NCBI GenBank assembly: GCA_030427825.1 | Contig: JAUICO010000005.1 | Span: 1 to 64,000 of the forward strand | Reading direction: 5' to 3' | Origin: a bacterium | Lineage (GTDB): Bacteria > Myxococcota_A > Bradymonadia > REDH01 | Length of the DNA stretch: 64,000 nucleotides | In this document: piece after piece, positions 34,554 to 45,182 of the stretch | Numbering within the stretch: the stretch's first letter is position 1 | Layout of the letters: every line of letters begins with the position of its first letter | The notes under the pieces: model-generated | The model's database searches: none | What the model was told of the DNA's origin: nothing | Seen by the model: the letters and a program-made list of their open reading frames with translations, nothing else | Translations under genes and position numbers: made by a program

Positions 34554-36754
34554 TGGCGGACGAACACAAAGCGCGGGTGCAGATCGAGGGCGAAGTCGTT
34601 CGAATCCGCTACCAGAGTGACGACGGCGACTTCCAGGTGCTGATCATCCAAACCAACAGTGGCGAAGAGCACACAGCCGTTGTGCGCGGAAGTGCGCTTG
34701 AGGTCGACGACCAGGTCAAACTGGGAGGTGAATTCAAAGCACACAGAAGCGGCGAAATGCAGCTCAACGCTGACAGGGTAGAACGCGCGCTCCCGTCATC
34801 GGCAGATGGCATCGCTCGCTTTCTGTCATCGTCGCGCATTCCGGGTGTGGGTAAGTCCCTCGCCCGTGCGATCGTCGACCGATTCGGCGAAGCTACCATC
34901 GACGTACTTACGAAGCAGCCGAGCCGACTCCGCGAGGTGCCGGGTGTGGGCAAGAAGCGAGCGCGCCAGATCGCTGAAGCCTGGGGCGCCGCGGCTGCGA
35001 TTCGCGACGTCATCATCTTCCTGCAGTCACACAATATATCGCCGGCTTTTGCGGCACGTATTCACCGCCAGTATGGAGATCGGGCCGTCGCCATCGTCCG
35101 CAACGATCCCTATCGGCTTGCGCGTGAAGTGCGGGGCATCGGTTTCATCGCCGCTGACCGTATCGCGTCGGCAACAGGTATCGCAGGCGACGATCCCCGA
35201 CGTGTCGCGGCGGGCCTGGGCTGGGTGCTCAACCTCGCGTCCGGCGAAGGACATGTATGTCTGCCCGAAGAGGAGCTCGTCGCCCGCGCACGAGACACGC
35301 TGAATGTGGACGAGAACCGCGTACGCAGCGTGCTCGACACCCAGGTGTCGGCGCGGGAGCTGGTGCGCGACACCGCCGACGGCGAAGCGCTGATCTATCG
35401 CCGAGCCGTCTTCGTCGCCGAGGAGGATGTCGCGCGTGAGGTCACACGGATCGCATCGGGCTGCAGCCCGATCCCGGCGATCGATGCCGCCCGCCTGAAG
35501 GCGTTGGAGAAGTCGTTTGCTTTCGACTTCGCGCCCGGCCAGGCGAAGGCCCTTCGGATGCTCTCAGGGTGCTCACTGGCCATCCTCACCGGAGGGCCGG
35601 GTACAGGCAAGACCACGATCGTCCGCGCGATTGTCGATCACGCAGAGCAGTGCGAAGCGAGGGTTCTGCTCGCGGCGCCCACGGGTCGCGCGGCGAAGCG
35701 CCTGGCCGATAGTACCGGGCGCGAGGCGAAGACCATTCACAGGCTCCTTCGCTTTGACCCGCGCAGCGGCGGGTTTCTGTTTGGTTCTGACGAACCGCTC
35801 GAGGCAGATCTCGTCATCATTGACGAAGCGTCGATGCTCGACCTCGAGCTTGCGCGCTCACTCCTGCGGGCGATCGGTGAGCATACCGCGCTCCTGTTGG
35901 TTGGTGACCGGGACCAGCTCCCGCCGGTCGGTGCCGGTCAGGTGCTGGCAGACCTGATACGTTCAGATACGCTGCCGGTCGCCTCGCTCAATCAGGTCTT
36001 TCGTCAGGGCGACCGATCCGAGATCGTTGTGGCCGCACACGCGGTTCGCCGTGGCGAGATTCCTGCGGGTGCGGAGCGCGCGGACGGTGAGTTTTTCTTC
36101 GTTTCGCGCGATGACCCCGACGCGGCTCTTGAGACCATTGTCCACCTGGTCACTGAGCGCATCCCGAAGGCCTTTAAGCTGAATCCGATCTCAGATGTGC
36201 AGGTTCTTGTGCCTACCCACGCGGGACGCCTTGGCACGCGAGCGCTGAACCGGGCGCTGCAGTCCGCCATCGGAGGCCGGGGTCCGGCGATTCGACGCGG
36301 CTCGGTTGCGTTTCATGCCGGCGATCGGGTGATGCAGGTCCGAAACAACTACACGCTCGAGACCTACAACGGGGACACGGGAGTCATCACAGATATCGAT
36401 GTCGGTGAACGAAAGCTCTACGTGGACATCGACGGCAGGCGTATCTGCTACGCCGGCGAGGATATCGATGAGCTGGAGCTCGCGTATGCCGTAACCGTGC
36501 ACAAGTCGCAGGGTAGCGAGTTTCCCGCGGTCGTGATGGCGCTGTCGACGCACCACTTCAAGCTGCTGCAACGCAAGCTTGTCTACACCGGAATGACCCG
36601 AGCTCGCGAGCTGCTGGTGGTTGTGGGGTCGCCGCGAGCGTTTCGGATGGCCGTCGAAGACGTCAGCGGTGTCGAGCGGTACACGCGCCTCGCAGACCGA
36701 GTGCTTCGGCGACGGGTAGATTCGCCCCTGGACCCACAGGATCCCAGCGGATAG
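34553..36754 (+). CDS. recD2: ATP-dependent RecD-like DNA helicase
   Basis: GVGKSLARAIVDRFGE...VPGVGKKRARQIAEAW...NPYRLAREVRGIGFIAADRIA-type; LTGGPGTGKTTIVRAIV; VHKSQGSEFPAVVMAL; TGATG overlap with sctO. Confidence 0.92.
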   Translation: MADEHKARVQIEGEVVRIRYQSDDGDFQVLIIQTNSGEEHTAVVRGSALEVDDQVKLGGEFKAHRSGEMQLNADRVERALPSSADGIARFLSSSRIPGVGKSLARAIVDRFGEATIDVLTKQPSRLREVPGVGKKRARQIAEAWGAAAAIRDVIIFLQSHNISPAFAARIHRQYGDRAVAIVRNDPYRLAREVRGIGFIAADRIASATGIAGDDPRRVAAGLGWVLNLASGEGHVCLPEEELVARARDTLNVDENRVRSVLDTQVSARELVRDTADGEALIYRRAVFVAEEDVAREVTRIASGCSPIPAIDAARLKALEKSFAFDFAPGQAKALRMLSGCSLAILTGGPGTGKTTIVRAIVDHAEQCEARVLLAAPTGRAAKRLADSTGREAKTIHRLLRFDPRSGGFLFGSDEPLEADLVIIDEASMLDLELARSLLRAIGEHTALLLVGDRDQLPPVGAGQVLADLIRSDTLPVASLNQVFRQGDRSEIVVAAHAVRRGEIPAGAERADGEFFFVSRDDPDAALETIVHLVTERIPKAFKLNPISDVQVLVPTHAGRLGTRALNRALQSAIGGRGPAIRRGSVAFHAGDRVMQVRNNYTLETYNGDTGVITDIDVGERKLYVDIDGRRICYAGEDIDELELAYAVTVHKSQGSEFPAVVMALSTHHFKLLQRKLVYTGMTRARELLVVVGSPRAFRMAVEDVSGVERYTRLADRVLRRRVDSPLDPQDPSG

Positions 36755-36869
36755 GATGCGCCTCGCAGGCGGCGACTTCTCCGGCGCTCGCTCTGCCCGA
36801 TGAGGATCACACCGTCGGCACGACATCCTGAGAGTCACGACCATGGAAGCACACGGGAAGTAGAACTCT

Positions 36870-37652
36870 GTGACCACCGACAGAATGATTTTGGAACATC
36901 GACTGCTTGCCGTGATCGCCCACCCGGACGACGAGGCTTTCGCCTTTGCCGGGCTGCTGGCCTTCGCCGGCGCGCAGGGCAGCAACGTTCGCGTCGTGTG
37001 CATGACCGATGGCGAAGCAGGCAATGACCGGCGAGTTCGCGACATTTCGCGCGACGAGCTGGCCGCAATTCGGCGCCGCGAGCTGCGGGACTCCTGTGAC
37101 GCTCTGGGCATTGCGCCGCCGACCTTCGTCGGCCTTCCCGACGGTACCCTCGCCACCTCGTCCCTGGAACGGGTGCGGGAACGCATCTCCGAAGAACTAA
37201 AGAGCTTTGTGCCCCATGTGGTGGTGTCGCTGGGCTACGATGGCGCCTACGGACACGCGGATCACATCGCGGTGGCGATGTCGTTGCGCGACGCGGTAGA
37301 CGCCTCCCCCTGGAGAGCACCTCGCGTACTGCACTCGGCGTTCTCGCGGGGCCTGTTCCAGCCCGTGTGCGAGCGCCTCATGCACATTCCCAACTCTCCG
37401 ATTCCGCCGAAATTCGACGCGCAGTCCCTGGGTTGCGGTCGTCTCAAGGTTGATCTCAGACTCGACATCTCCGCTTTTCGTAGCCGTAAGCTGGCCGCAA
37501 TCTCCGCCCACGCGTCGCAGCTGCGCGGCGGCGATCCGCGCAGTTTCCTGATTCCCGGCATCGTAGACACGCTGCTGGATGAAGAGTGGTACACGGTCGC
37601 GATGGGGGATCCCCTGCCGGAGGGCGCGACCAGTCCCTTTGACGGAATGTAA
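36870..37652 (+). CDS. PIG-L/LmbE-like deacetylase
   Basis: LLAVIAHPDDEAFAFAGLLA; GYDGAYGHADHIAVAMS. Confidence 0.9.
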   Translation: MTTDRMILEHRLLAVIAHPDDEAFAFAGLLAFAGAQGSNVRVVCMTDGEAGNDRRVRDISRDELAAIRRRELRDSCDALGIAPPTFVGLPDGTLATSSLERVRERISEELKSFVPHVVVSLGYDGAYGHADHIAVAMSLRDAVDASPWRAPRVLHSAFSRGLFQPVCERLMHIPNSPIPPKFDAQSLGCGRLKVDLRLDISAFRSRKLAAISAHASQLRGGDPRSFLIPGIVDTLLDEEWYTVAMGDPLPEGATSPFDGM

Positions 37653-37682
37653 CCCGACAGCGCCGCCCGTCGCCCGCTGAAC

Positions 37683-38753
37683 TCAGGCGAGCCAAACGTA
37701 GTTATCGCGGAATTCCAGCCGACGCGGCAGATGGACATCAATCTCCGGGATGCCTCGTTCCGACAACCATGCATCGACAGCGGCGGGTGATTCATTGCGT
37801 GCATCCGCGATGCGCTGCGCCATCCAAAGCGAGAATGTGAGACTCTTACGCTCGCCCTGATAGCCGGCCACCTCGAATCGCATCGAACCCAGGGAGCGCG
37901 GCAAACGTGGAGCGCCTTTGTTTGCTTCAATCCACTCGGCTGCCATTGCGTTGAGGTCCCTGATATAGGGGCCAAGCTCGCGGGTACAGAACGCTCCCAG
38001 GGCGACACAACTGTCCGGAATCTCGTCATCGCCAAAGAACTCGCCCTCGTTGCCTGAAGGAAAGTAACACCGGTCGATCCACTCGATGACGCGTGGCCGA
38101 GAATCAAACAAATGACGGCTGCCGGGGTCGCCATAAAGATGGCCCTGGATGGGTCCCAGCAATGAGAAGTCCGCGAGGCTCGGTCGGCTTCCCTGCACAA
38201 AGAGATGATCGCCGAAGTGTGCTTCCATGAGATTCAGCAGCTCGCCGGTCATCGCCGCGATGCCGTCGGCGGTGCGCTCATCAATGCCGAGCACCGGCAG
38301 GTAGCCGCTCATCTGGGCCATCATCCGCTTCGCGAGGGGGTCTCGGAGCATGCGCGGTGCCCCGGGAAGACACCCCTGCCCGAACTGCTCTCGGATGAAA
38401 GCCACAGTCTCGGGTTCTGTCCATCGATAGTACATCGCGGACAGGGGCAGCCACTCGTCAGCAAAGCACTCAAACAGGTACGCAAGGTAGCGCCCGACAG
38501 GTCCGGCGGGAGCAACCGGGGGGTCGGGGCGGACTCCTTCAAAATAGTCGATAATGACGCTGGTGTCCTGCAACCAGCGGCCGTCAGGGAGCTCGACCGT
38601 CGGCATGACCATGCGCCCGACCTTCTTTCGAATCGTCCCCGCGAGTTTGGCCATCGTGGGGCTGAGGTCCTCGAAGGGCAGCTGCTTGTATCGCAGGTAC
38701 GCCCGCGTCTTCACGGAGTATGGAGAGACTTCCCAGCCGTAGTGTTTGTACAT
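37683..38753 (-). CDS. Glutathione S-transferase family protein
   Basis: MYKHYGWEVSPYSVKTRAYLRYKQLPFEDL...PTVELPDGRWLQDTSVIIDYFE; RPSLADFSLLGPI. Confidence 0.82.
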   Translation of the reverse strand: MYKHYGWEVSPYSVKTRAYLRYKQLPFEDLSPTMAKLAGTIRKKVGRMVMPTVELPDGRWLQDTSVIIDYFEGVRPDPPVAPAGPVGRYLAYLFECFADEWLPLSAMYYRWTEPETVAFIREQFGQGCLPGAPRMLRDPLAKRMMAQMSGYLPVLGIDERTADGIAAMTGELLNLMEAHFGDHLFVQGSRPSLADFSLLGPIQGHLYGDPGSRHLFDSRPRVIEWIDRCYFPSGNEGEFFGDDEIPDSCVALGAFCTRELGPYIRDLNAMAAEWIEANKGAPRLPRSLGSMRFEVAGYQGERKSLTFSLWMAQRIADARNESPAAVDAWLSERGIPEIDVHLPRRLEFRDNYVWLA

Positions 38754-38769
38754 GGTTGAAACGTTGTCC

Positions 38770-39642
38770 TCAGAGAACCTGATAGGTGCCGGCAATGAAG
38801 CTGGTTTCGCGCACTTCGCCGTGGAAGTCGAAAGTGGCGGTCACGACGCCGGTGTTGCCGTCGATACCCGTGACAGTCAATTCGCGGAGCCGACCCATGG
38901 CCATGCCGCGAATTCGCGTCCCGATCGAGACCGCGGCGTTCAGGGGCAGAGTTGCGCATTGGGCAGCCGAGAACACCGTGGGGGCGCGCGAAGAGTCCGC
39001 GACAAGCATCAAGCCATCTGTGCTGTGAACAAGCGTGTACTGGTCTTCGCGGCGGTCTTCTGACGCGCAGAGTACTTTTGCGCCGGGTGTGCGCTCAGAT
39101 TCCAATGGCCACCACTGTCCTGGGGGGCTCGTGGCGGGACGCGTGTCCTCGTTCGGCCGTTCCACAATCTCCGCCGCCCCATCGTCGCGCAGAGCGACGA
39201 TAAGGCCCGGCTCGAACCGGAGCCCCGTCAGGAATACGGCCGTGGTCCCCACCGCAGCGCCGGTGGTGTCACCCGCTGGGACGATCAGCGCGTTGGGGCA
39301 CAGGAAGTTGTCGACGAAGGGCATCGACAGTTCGGACTCCACGCTGCCTACTGACACGAGTGTCGCCGCGTGAAACTCGATGGGCGCGGTCGGGTCCGCG
39401 AGCCGTGTGGCGAGCGTCGCTGCGTCGGGCGCCAGCACTGCCTGGCCGACGGTCGCCGTTGTCGGAACGGGCGGGAACTCCACGCCGGGCACCGGGTCTG
39501 CCGAGCGAGGGCCTGTCTCTGGCTCCGGTGTCGCAACGGATTCCGCACCTGCCGCTCCGGACTCCCTGCCTTCATCACCGCCTGATCGGCACGCCGAGCA
39601 GGTGACCAGCACTACAAGACCTATCCGCGTGAGCCTCCACAT
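38770..39642 (-). CDS. Lipoprotein, uncharacterised family (paralog of 45183..46175)
   Basis: VVLVTCSACRSGG lipobox; VPGVEFPPVPTTATVGQAVLAPDAATLATRLADPTA. Confidence 0.8.
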   Translation of the reverse strand: MWRLTRIGLVVLVTCSACRSGGDEGRESGAAGAESVATPEPETGPRSADPVPGVEFPPVPTTATVGQAVLAPDAATLATRLADPTAPIEFHAATLVSVGSVESELSMPFVDNFLCPNALIVPAGDTTGAAVGTTAVFLTGLRFEPGLIVALRDDGAAEIVERPNEDTRPATSPPGQWWPLESERTPGAKVLCASEDRREDQYTLVHSTDGLMLVADSSRAPTVFSAAQCATLPLNAAVSIGTRIRGMAMGRLRELTVTGIDGNTGVVTATFDFHGEVRETSFIAGTYQVL

Positions 39643-39889
39643 TGCTTCCTCGACGTGACGCTTTTTTCTGCCGCTTGTCCGTTCACAATCTCACAAAGGT
39701 ATCGGTGACGGAAGCGACAGCGAGCCGGATCGTGTGCGATGCTGCGAGGAGCGCGGAAGGCAAGAGGTTCAGAAGCAGACCTGTGCCGTCCGCACTCCGG
39801 TTGTGTACCCGAGACCTCCCGGGGGCGGGCGATGCATTGCAGTCGTGCCGCACCAGGAGGCGGCACGCCCATCGACCTGCGGGAGCGAT

Positions 39890-42457
39890 TCAGGCGGACT
39901 CGACGACGGAGCGCGTGATCGGGCGCGCCTGAAGACAGTGAACTTCGCCGGCTGCGATGGCCCACTCGATGTCGACGGGCCCGCCCAGATGTTCGCAAAC
40001 CCGGCGACCAAGCTTCGCGAGAGCTGCGACGTCGCCTTCGCTCAAGCAGGTCCTGCGCGCGCGGTCGGGAGATACCTCCCGCCGGACGACGCCGGAGCTC
40101 TCGGCGCATACCTCGGTGCTCTTCAGCCCGGGCGTCGATTCGAGGATGCTGCCATCGCTGTCGATCACGTACTGGTCCGGCGTGACACTGCCGTCGACGA
40201 CAGTTTCTCCGAGTCCCCATGAAGCTTCCAGGATGTGGCGTCCTGCATTCGAGTCGAAGAACAGGACCCCGGCTACATCCGCGCTCACCAGCTCCTGGAT
40301 CACGACTCCCATCGCCACCTCCTCATTGATACCCATGCGCCGGGCGTAGGCTCGCACGGAGGCAGCCTCTGCAGAACGACAGACTTCGGCGACCGCCGCG
40401 ACAGCTTCCGTGCCGTCACCTGCACCCAGCACGGTAGTGAACTGCCCGGCAAAGCTGGCACCGGTGGAGTCTTCGACGTTCGCGCTCGATCGTACGGCGA
40501 CCGGGAATCGCAGGCCGGCGAGGGCTTCGGAAAACTTCTCGCCTGCACCGCTGTCACCGGCTGCCAGCGAGGCCGCGAAATCAGCGTCGAGGGCGAAGCC
40601 GTCGGGCACCGGCAATCCCCCCTTGATCAGGCCTGCCAGACTCGCCGCCTTTCCCCCGAAAGCCGACGCATCGTCGGCCACGCGGAGGCGGGCAATACGA
40701 CCGGGACCCCGGGGGGCCCGGCGAGCCGGCCGGGGCCGAATGTCGACATGCTCGGCGGGTGCGTCTGCGTGCTGTGGATTCGGATCGACGACGACCACGC
40801 TTCCACTGCCGCCGTCGACACGAAGAAGTGCTCCGTTCGGGACGCCATCCAGGAGCCCGGCGACTCCGACAACCCCGGGAATGCCGAATTCGCGCGAGAC
40901 GATCGCAGAGTGCGAGATCAGACCACCGGTCTCGGTGACGATACCCGACGCCGCGGCAAGAAGCACGTTGTAGGTGGGCGTTGTGGCGTGCGCGACCAGA
41001 ATGTCGCCTGCCACGAAGTTCTTGAAGTCGTCCGAAGTACGCACCACACAGGCTCGTGCCTCCACGATTCCGGGGCTTACGCCATGCCCGTACAGACCGC
41101 TTCCCTGCATCGGGTCGCCGTCCGGGTTGAACCGCTTTACGAAAGCAAACATGGCGGCGACGATACGGCTCACCGCGGGCGGAAAAAGTTCGACCGGAGG
41201 CGGTGAGCCCGCGGGGCCGATTACCGGAGGCGGGGTGAGCGTCTCAAAGACGCGGCGCTGCGCCGTGTGCTGCGCGACCGCCGCCGAGGACATGCCGCGG
41301 CCGTGCAGCAGGTCGACGGTCTCCGCACAGGTCAGGTCGAAGGTGCTCTCCGCGTCTGCGAGACGGCCGGCTGCCACCAGACGGGCACCCGCCTCGATCA
41401 GCCCGTACCGCGCCAGCCCGGTTGCGGCGAGGAGCAGGCCGCCTTCTGCTTCACGACGCTCTCCGCAGTGTCGGGCGGCCTCCAGCAGGCGATCCCAATC
41501 GTCGCGGTGTTGCGATGGGATCCTGTCGCGAAGCCGGCGTGCCAGATCGTCGCTACGCCCGCGCGTCACTTCGCTGCCGGCCTGATGATTTCGACGCTGC
41601 CTGAGGTTCTGGACCATCAACTCCGGCATCTCGTTGAGAGTGGAACCAAACACGGAATAGTTGGTGGCAATGCGGATCCCGAAGCGTTGCCTGTACTGAG
41701 CGAGGGCCGAAGCCGCGTCGCCTCCCAGGTTGTCGATCGCTGCGAGCACCGAGACAGCATCCTGCTCTTCGAGGATGTGAGTGGAATCCGCCGCCCGCAG
41801 ACTTCGAACGATTGCGTCGATGCCCTGCACCGGTGCGGTCGTCGCCGCCATGAAACCGGCAACGGCCGGCATCAACTCGGCGGCGGTGATTCCCGCCCAA
41901 CGCTCGCTGTGTACGAGCAGGTCCCCTATCGGCACAGAGCAGGCCGGTATGCCGCGAAAGTGCTCCCTGGTGATGTCACGGAGGACCTGCGTTACCGTCT
42001 CAAGATGCCGCGCGAGAGCGGTGTCATCGAGTTCGGTGATGTTGACGGCGGCGGCGGCGTCGATACGGCGCTGGTAGATCGGCTGCAGCTCGTCCGTCCA
42101 ATGCGCCACTCGCTCACGCCATCGCTCTTCCGCGAACCAGCGCTTTGCACGTCTGTGCCGGCGTCGCATCTCCGGGTGGAGGAGGAAGAGGAGCCGCATG
42201 ACGAAGGCAGGCGGCGGGGCGCCCCCTTCCGGTGGCCCACCGAGTGGTCGAACACAGAGGTAGTACCAGCCGTTGATGATGGCGCCGTCGATGTGTTTGA
42301 GTGGAATCCCTGCATCCGCGAACCCCTCTTCGAAGCCAAGCCGTGTGTCTTCGAGGATGGCCTCATCCATATATCGTCCGTATGGACGCTGCTGGTGGCT
42401 TGCGTCGTACTCCCACGTTCCCGGTGAGGGCTTCTTCCAGGTGACTTCAGTTGTCAT
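39890..42457 (-). CDS. PEP-utilising / pyruvate-phosphate-dikinase-type enzyme with permuted domain order
   Basis: Swivel His motif TGGLISHSAIVSREFGIPGVVGV precedes ATP-grasp FGGKAASLAGLIKGGLPVPDGFAL...VRSSANVEDSTGASFAGQFTTVLG...VDIEWAIAAGEVHCLQARPITR at the C-terminus. Confidence 0.88.
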   Translation of the reverse strand: MTTEVTWKKPSPGTWEYDASHQQRPYGRYMDEAILEDTRLGFEEGFADAGIPLKHIDGAIINGWYYLCVRPLGGPPEGGAPPPAFVMRLLFLLHPEMRRRHRRAKRWFAEERWRERVAHWTDELQPIYQRRIDAAAAVNITELDDTALARHLETVTQVLRDITREHFRGIPACSVPIGDLLVHSERWAGITAAELMPAVAGFMAATTAPVQGIDAIVRSLRAADSTHILEEQDAVSVLAAIDNLGGDAASALAQYRQRFGIRIATNYSVFGSTLNEMPELMVQNLRQRRNHQAGSEVTRGRSDDLARRLRDRIPSQHRDDWDRLLEAARHCGERREAEGGLLLAATGLARYGLIEAGARLVAAGRLADAESTFDLTCAETVDLLHGRGMSSAAVAQHTAQRRVFETLTPPPVIGPAGSPPPVELFPPAVSRIVAAMFAFVKRFNPDGDPMQGSGLYGHGVSPGIVEARACVVRTSDDFKNFVAGDILVAHATTPTYNVLLAAASGIVTETGGLISHSAIVSREFGIPGVVGVAGLLDGVPNGALLRVDGGSGSVVVVDPNPQHADAPAEHVDIRPRPARRAPRGPGRIARLRVADDASAFGGKAASLAGLIKGGLPVPDGFALDADFAASLAAGDSGAGEKFSEALAGLRFPVAVRSSANVEDSTGASFAGQFTTVLGAGDGTEAVAAVAEVCRSAEAASVRAYARRMGINEEVAMGVVIQELVSADVAGVLFFDSNAGRHILEASWGLGETVVDGSVTPDQYVIDSDGSILESTPGLKSTEVCAESSGVVRREVSPDRARRTCLSEGDVAALAKLGRRVCEHLGGPVDIEWAIAAGEVHCLQARPITRSVVESA

Positions 42458-43049
42458 CGCCTTCTCCTTTGCTTTTCATCCCTGCGACAAGTGTGGACGC
42501 CATCCACTCGACGAGTTCGGCGCCGTCTTCATTGAGCAACCGTGAACGCCAGAGGAAGATCGGCAGGGACGAGCTGAAGACGATGCTCATCAGCTGCGCG
42601 AAGCGGCGGGTTTCACCCTCGCTCAGCGAGCTCAGGTCCTCGTCGAGAACCTGAGCGATCCAATCATGGCGGGCGGAGATCTCGTCACGAGTGAGCTGGT
42701 CGCTTGCAAGCACGACCAGCGCGCGCATCAGGCTGTCCGGTGCGCGGCCGGCCCGAAGTATGTTTGCTTTTTGTACCTGGATCAAACCGGCGAGGCCGGG
42801 CCTGTTTGGCAGCTCGGTACCGAATCGCTGCCTGATCGCTACCCGGGCTGCCGCAAGCACCGCCGCCTTATCAGCGAAGTGCCGGTACACGGTTGCCGCA
42901 GACACCTTTGAGAGCTTCGCGATCTGGGGAACCGTAAAGGCCGCATTGCCGCTTCCCAGTACGCGAATCGCAGCGTCAACGATGCGGTCCCGGGTTTCCT
43001 GCGCCTGCGCCTCGCGGCGACGATTGTCGTAACTTCTCGTCTTCTTCAT
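42447..43049 (-). CDS. TetR-family regulator
   Basis: TRDRIVDAAIRVLGSGNAAFTVPQIAKLSKVSAATVYRHFADKAAVLAA. Confidence 0.9.
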   Translation of the reverse strand: MKKTRSYDNRRREAQAQETRDRIVDAAIRVLGSGNAAFTVPQIAKLSKVSAATVYRHFADKAAVLAAARVAIRQRFGTELPNRPGLAGLIQVQKANILRAGRAPDSLMRALVVLASDQLTRDEISARHDWIAQVLDEDLSSLSEGETRRFAQLMSIVFSSSLPIFLWRSRLLNEDGAELVEWMASTLVAGMKSKGEGDDN

Positions 43050-43149
43050 GCCGCCATTTTCGCGAGACGAAGTATCTTGTCAATATATTCGTGAGAGATG
43101 TTGTTTCGCGAAAGTGCCGGCGAATGCGCGCGGCTCTGAGAATCCGGAC

Positions 43150-43974
43150 TCAGGCGTGGGTCGGTGAGCTCCTGAAGTGCTCTTTCCACGTCTCGAGCAG
43201 GTCCCGGTTATCGAGGTCCCACGGATGAAAGCCGGGGACGAACCAGGCCAGGTAGTGGGGAACAATGCGACGAAGAGGGCCGGGCGCGACATACAGGTAG
43301 TGAAGCAGCTCACCCCACGCAGCCGCTGACGCCGCGTTTCCGTCGACTCGCATGAAGCGAACCTGGTGCTCGAGCACCTTCAACCAGAAGACAAACGTCA
43401 CGCCGACCATCACCGCAACACGCTCCGGGTAGTTGCCGCCGGCGAGCAGGTAGAGATCGTACGCGACGGCCTTGTGTTCGTTTTCTTCAGCGGCGTGCCA
43501 GAGCCAGAGATCTCGCATCACCGGATCCGCGTCGGCGAACACACGCTCGTCGCTGAGAATCGCGTGCGCCATCAACGCGGTGAAGTGTTCAAGGGCCGCG
43601 GTGACCGCGAGCTGAAAGCGCCTGTACGTACGCCTGCGCACAAGGCCCAGCAGGCGGCCGACCTTTCTCTCCAGCTCGGCGACCGGGTACCCCTTTGCAC
43701 CGACCATGCTGTTGTACGCGCGATGCTCGCGGCTGTGCACGCCCTCCTGACCGCAGAAATCGCGCACAGCACGGGACAGCTCCGGGTCCTGCGCCGCGAG
43801 ATGCCGAAAGGCTCTCACGGAGCGCACAAAGAACGCCTCGCCCTCCGGAAAGAACACCGAGAGGTTATCCAGGAAGGCGGTCGTTGATGCGCGACCCCCG
43901 TGCCAGTGTCTGGGAATGCTCTCGCCGAAAGCAAAATGCACATTTCGAACTTCAAACTGCGGTGGCGCTGTCAT
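43150..43974 (-). CDS. Predicted metal-dependent hydrolase (PF10118-like)
   Basis: PRHWHGGRASTTAFLDNLSVFFPEGEAFFVRSVR...QEGVHSREHRAYN...HAAEENEHKAVAYDLY. Confidence 0.82.
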   Translation of the reverse strand: MTAPPQFEVRNVHFAFGESIPRHWHGGRASTTAFLDNLSVFFPEGEAFFVRSVRAFRHLAAQDPELSRAVRDFCGQEGVHSREHRAYNSMVGAKGYPVAELERKVGRLLGLVRRRTYRRFQLAVTAALEHFTALMAHAILSDERVFADADPVMRDLWLWHAAEENEHKAVAYDLYLLAGGNYPERVAVMVGVTFVFWLKVLEHQVRFMRVDGNAASAAAWGELLHYLYVAPGPLRRIVPHYLAWFVPGFHPWDLDNRDLLETWKEHFRSSPTHA

Positions 43975-44082
43975 CGTAGCCTCCGTATCGGAACGACTGC
44001 TACAGCTTAGGTCTGACACTCTTGCGGGAACAGGTCCGCTCCGGCCATACTCTTGTCATCTGGGGCCACGAGCGACAGTCGA

Positions 44083-45108
44083 ATGCAGGAGAAGCCACAG
44101 GAATACGTTGTTTCGGCCTCACACATTGTCGAGCTGAGCGAGCTCGTTTCACGCTATGGTATCGACTCCGATCAGTTTCTCTCGGAGTGCGGACTACGCC
44201 GTCGTGACCTTGAAAATGGGGCAAACGCAGACGTGAAGACGCTGTGTGCCGCAGTCAATCACGCCCGCAGCCGCACCGGAGAACCTGCGATCGGGTATCT
44301 CTTCGGCCACCAGATGCGGGTAACCAGTCACGGCTATCTGGGTTTTGCTGTCCTGACCGCAAGTACCCTGCGGGACGCACTCAACCTGGCGCTACGATTT
44401 CAGCTCACCCGAACGTCGGCGCTGCGGCTGTCCAGTCGGCAGATCGGCACAAGGACAGCGCTCGAGTTTGAGACCCTCGCTGATCTGGGCGACGCCGAGG
44501 AACCGATCCTTGTCGCTATCGTAGTCGGGATCTGGCGCATAGCGGCCGCCCTCACGGACGCGCCACTCACCGGAGAGGTCGAGTTTGAATTCTCCGAGCC
44601 CTCGTACTTCAGTCGCTTTTCATCCACGCTCCCCGGCACTCTCCGCTTCGGTGCAAACTGCAACCGTCTGCTCTTCGATAGTCACATCCTCGATCTGCCG
44701 GTGAAGATGGCTGACACGAACGCGCAGCAGCTCGCGCTGGCACAGTGCGAGAGTGAGCTTGCTGCGTTGTGCAGCGACGGTGTGCTGCTGCGCCGCGTTC
44801 GTGCAGCCCTGATTACCAGCGAGGGAATACGAAGCCAGCGCGAGATCGCCGGCTTGTTGGCGCTCTCTGTACGCACATTTCGTCGACGTCTCGCCGCCGC
44901 AGGCACAAACTACTCAGCGCTGCTCGAAGAAGAACGGAAGTCCGCCGCCCAACGCCTACTTGTCGAGAGCGACGCCAGCATAGAGGCGATCGCAGAGCGC
45001 CTCGGCTATGCGGAGCCGGCGAGCTTTACCCGTGCCTTTCGACGATGGCTCACGACAACCCCGGCGGCATGGCGAAGGCAACGGCGCGAGACCGCCGAAC
45101 CGACGTGA
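44083..45108 (+). CDS. AraC-family regulator with N-terminal arabinose-binding-like domain
   Basis: C-terminal IRSQREIAGLLALSVRTFRRRLAAAGTNYSALLEEERKSAAQRLL...SIEAIAERLGYAEPASFTRAFRRW; divergent from hydrolase. Confidence 0.9.
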   Translation: MQEKPQEYVVSASHIVELSELVSRYGIDSDQFLSECGLRRRDLENGANADVKTLCAAVNHARSRTGEPAIGYLFGHQMRVTSHGYLGFAVLTASTLRDALNLALRFQLTRTSALRLSSRQIGTRTALEFETLADLGDAEEPILVAIVVGIWRIAAALTDAPLTGEVEFEFSEPSYFSRFSSTLPGTLRFGANCNRLLFDSHILDLPVKMADTNAQQLALAQCESELAALCSDGVLLRRVRAALITSEGIRSQREIAGLLALSVRTFRRRLAAAGTNYSALLEEERKSAAQRLLVESDASIEAIAERLGYAEPASFTRAFRRWLTTTPAAWRRQRRETAEPT

Positions 45109-45182
45109 TCGCGGCGGCCTGATGACAACTCACCGGCATCCGGGTCACCGCGATGCCCGCGCGCAGACAGGTAGATGACTGC

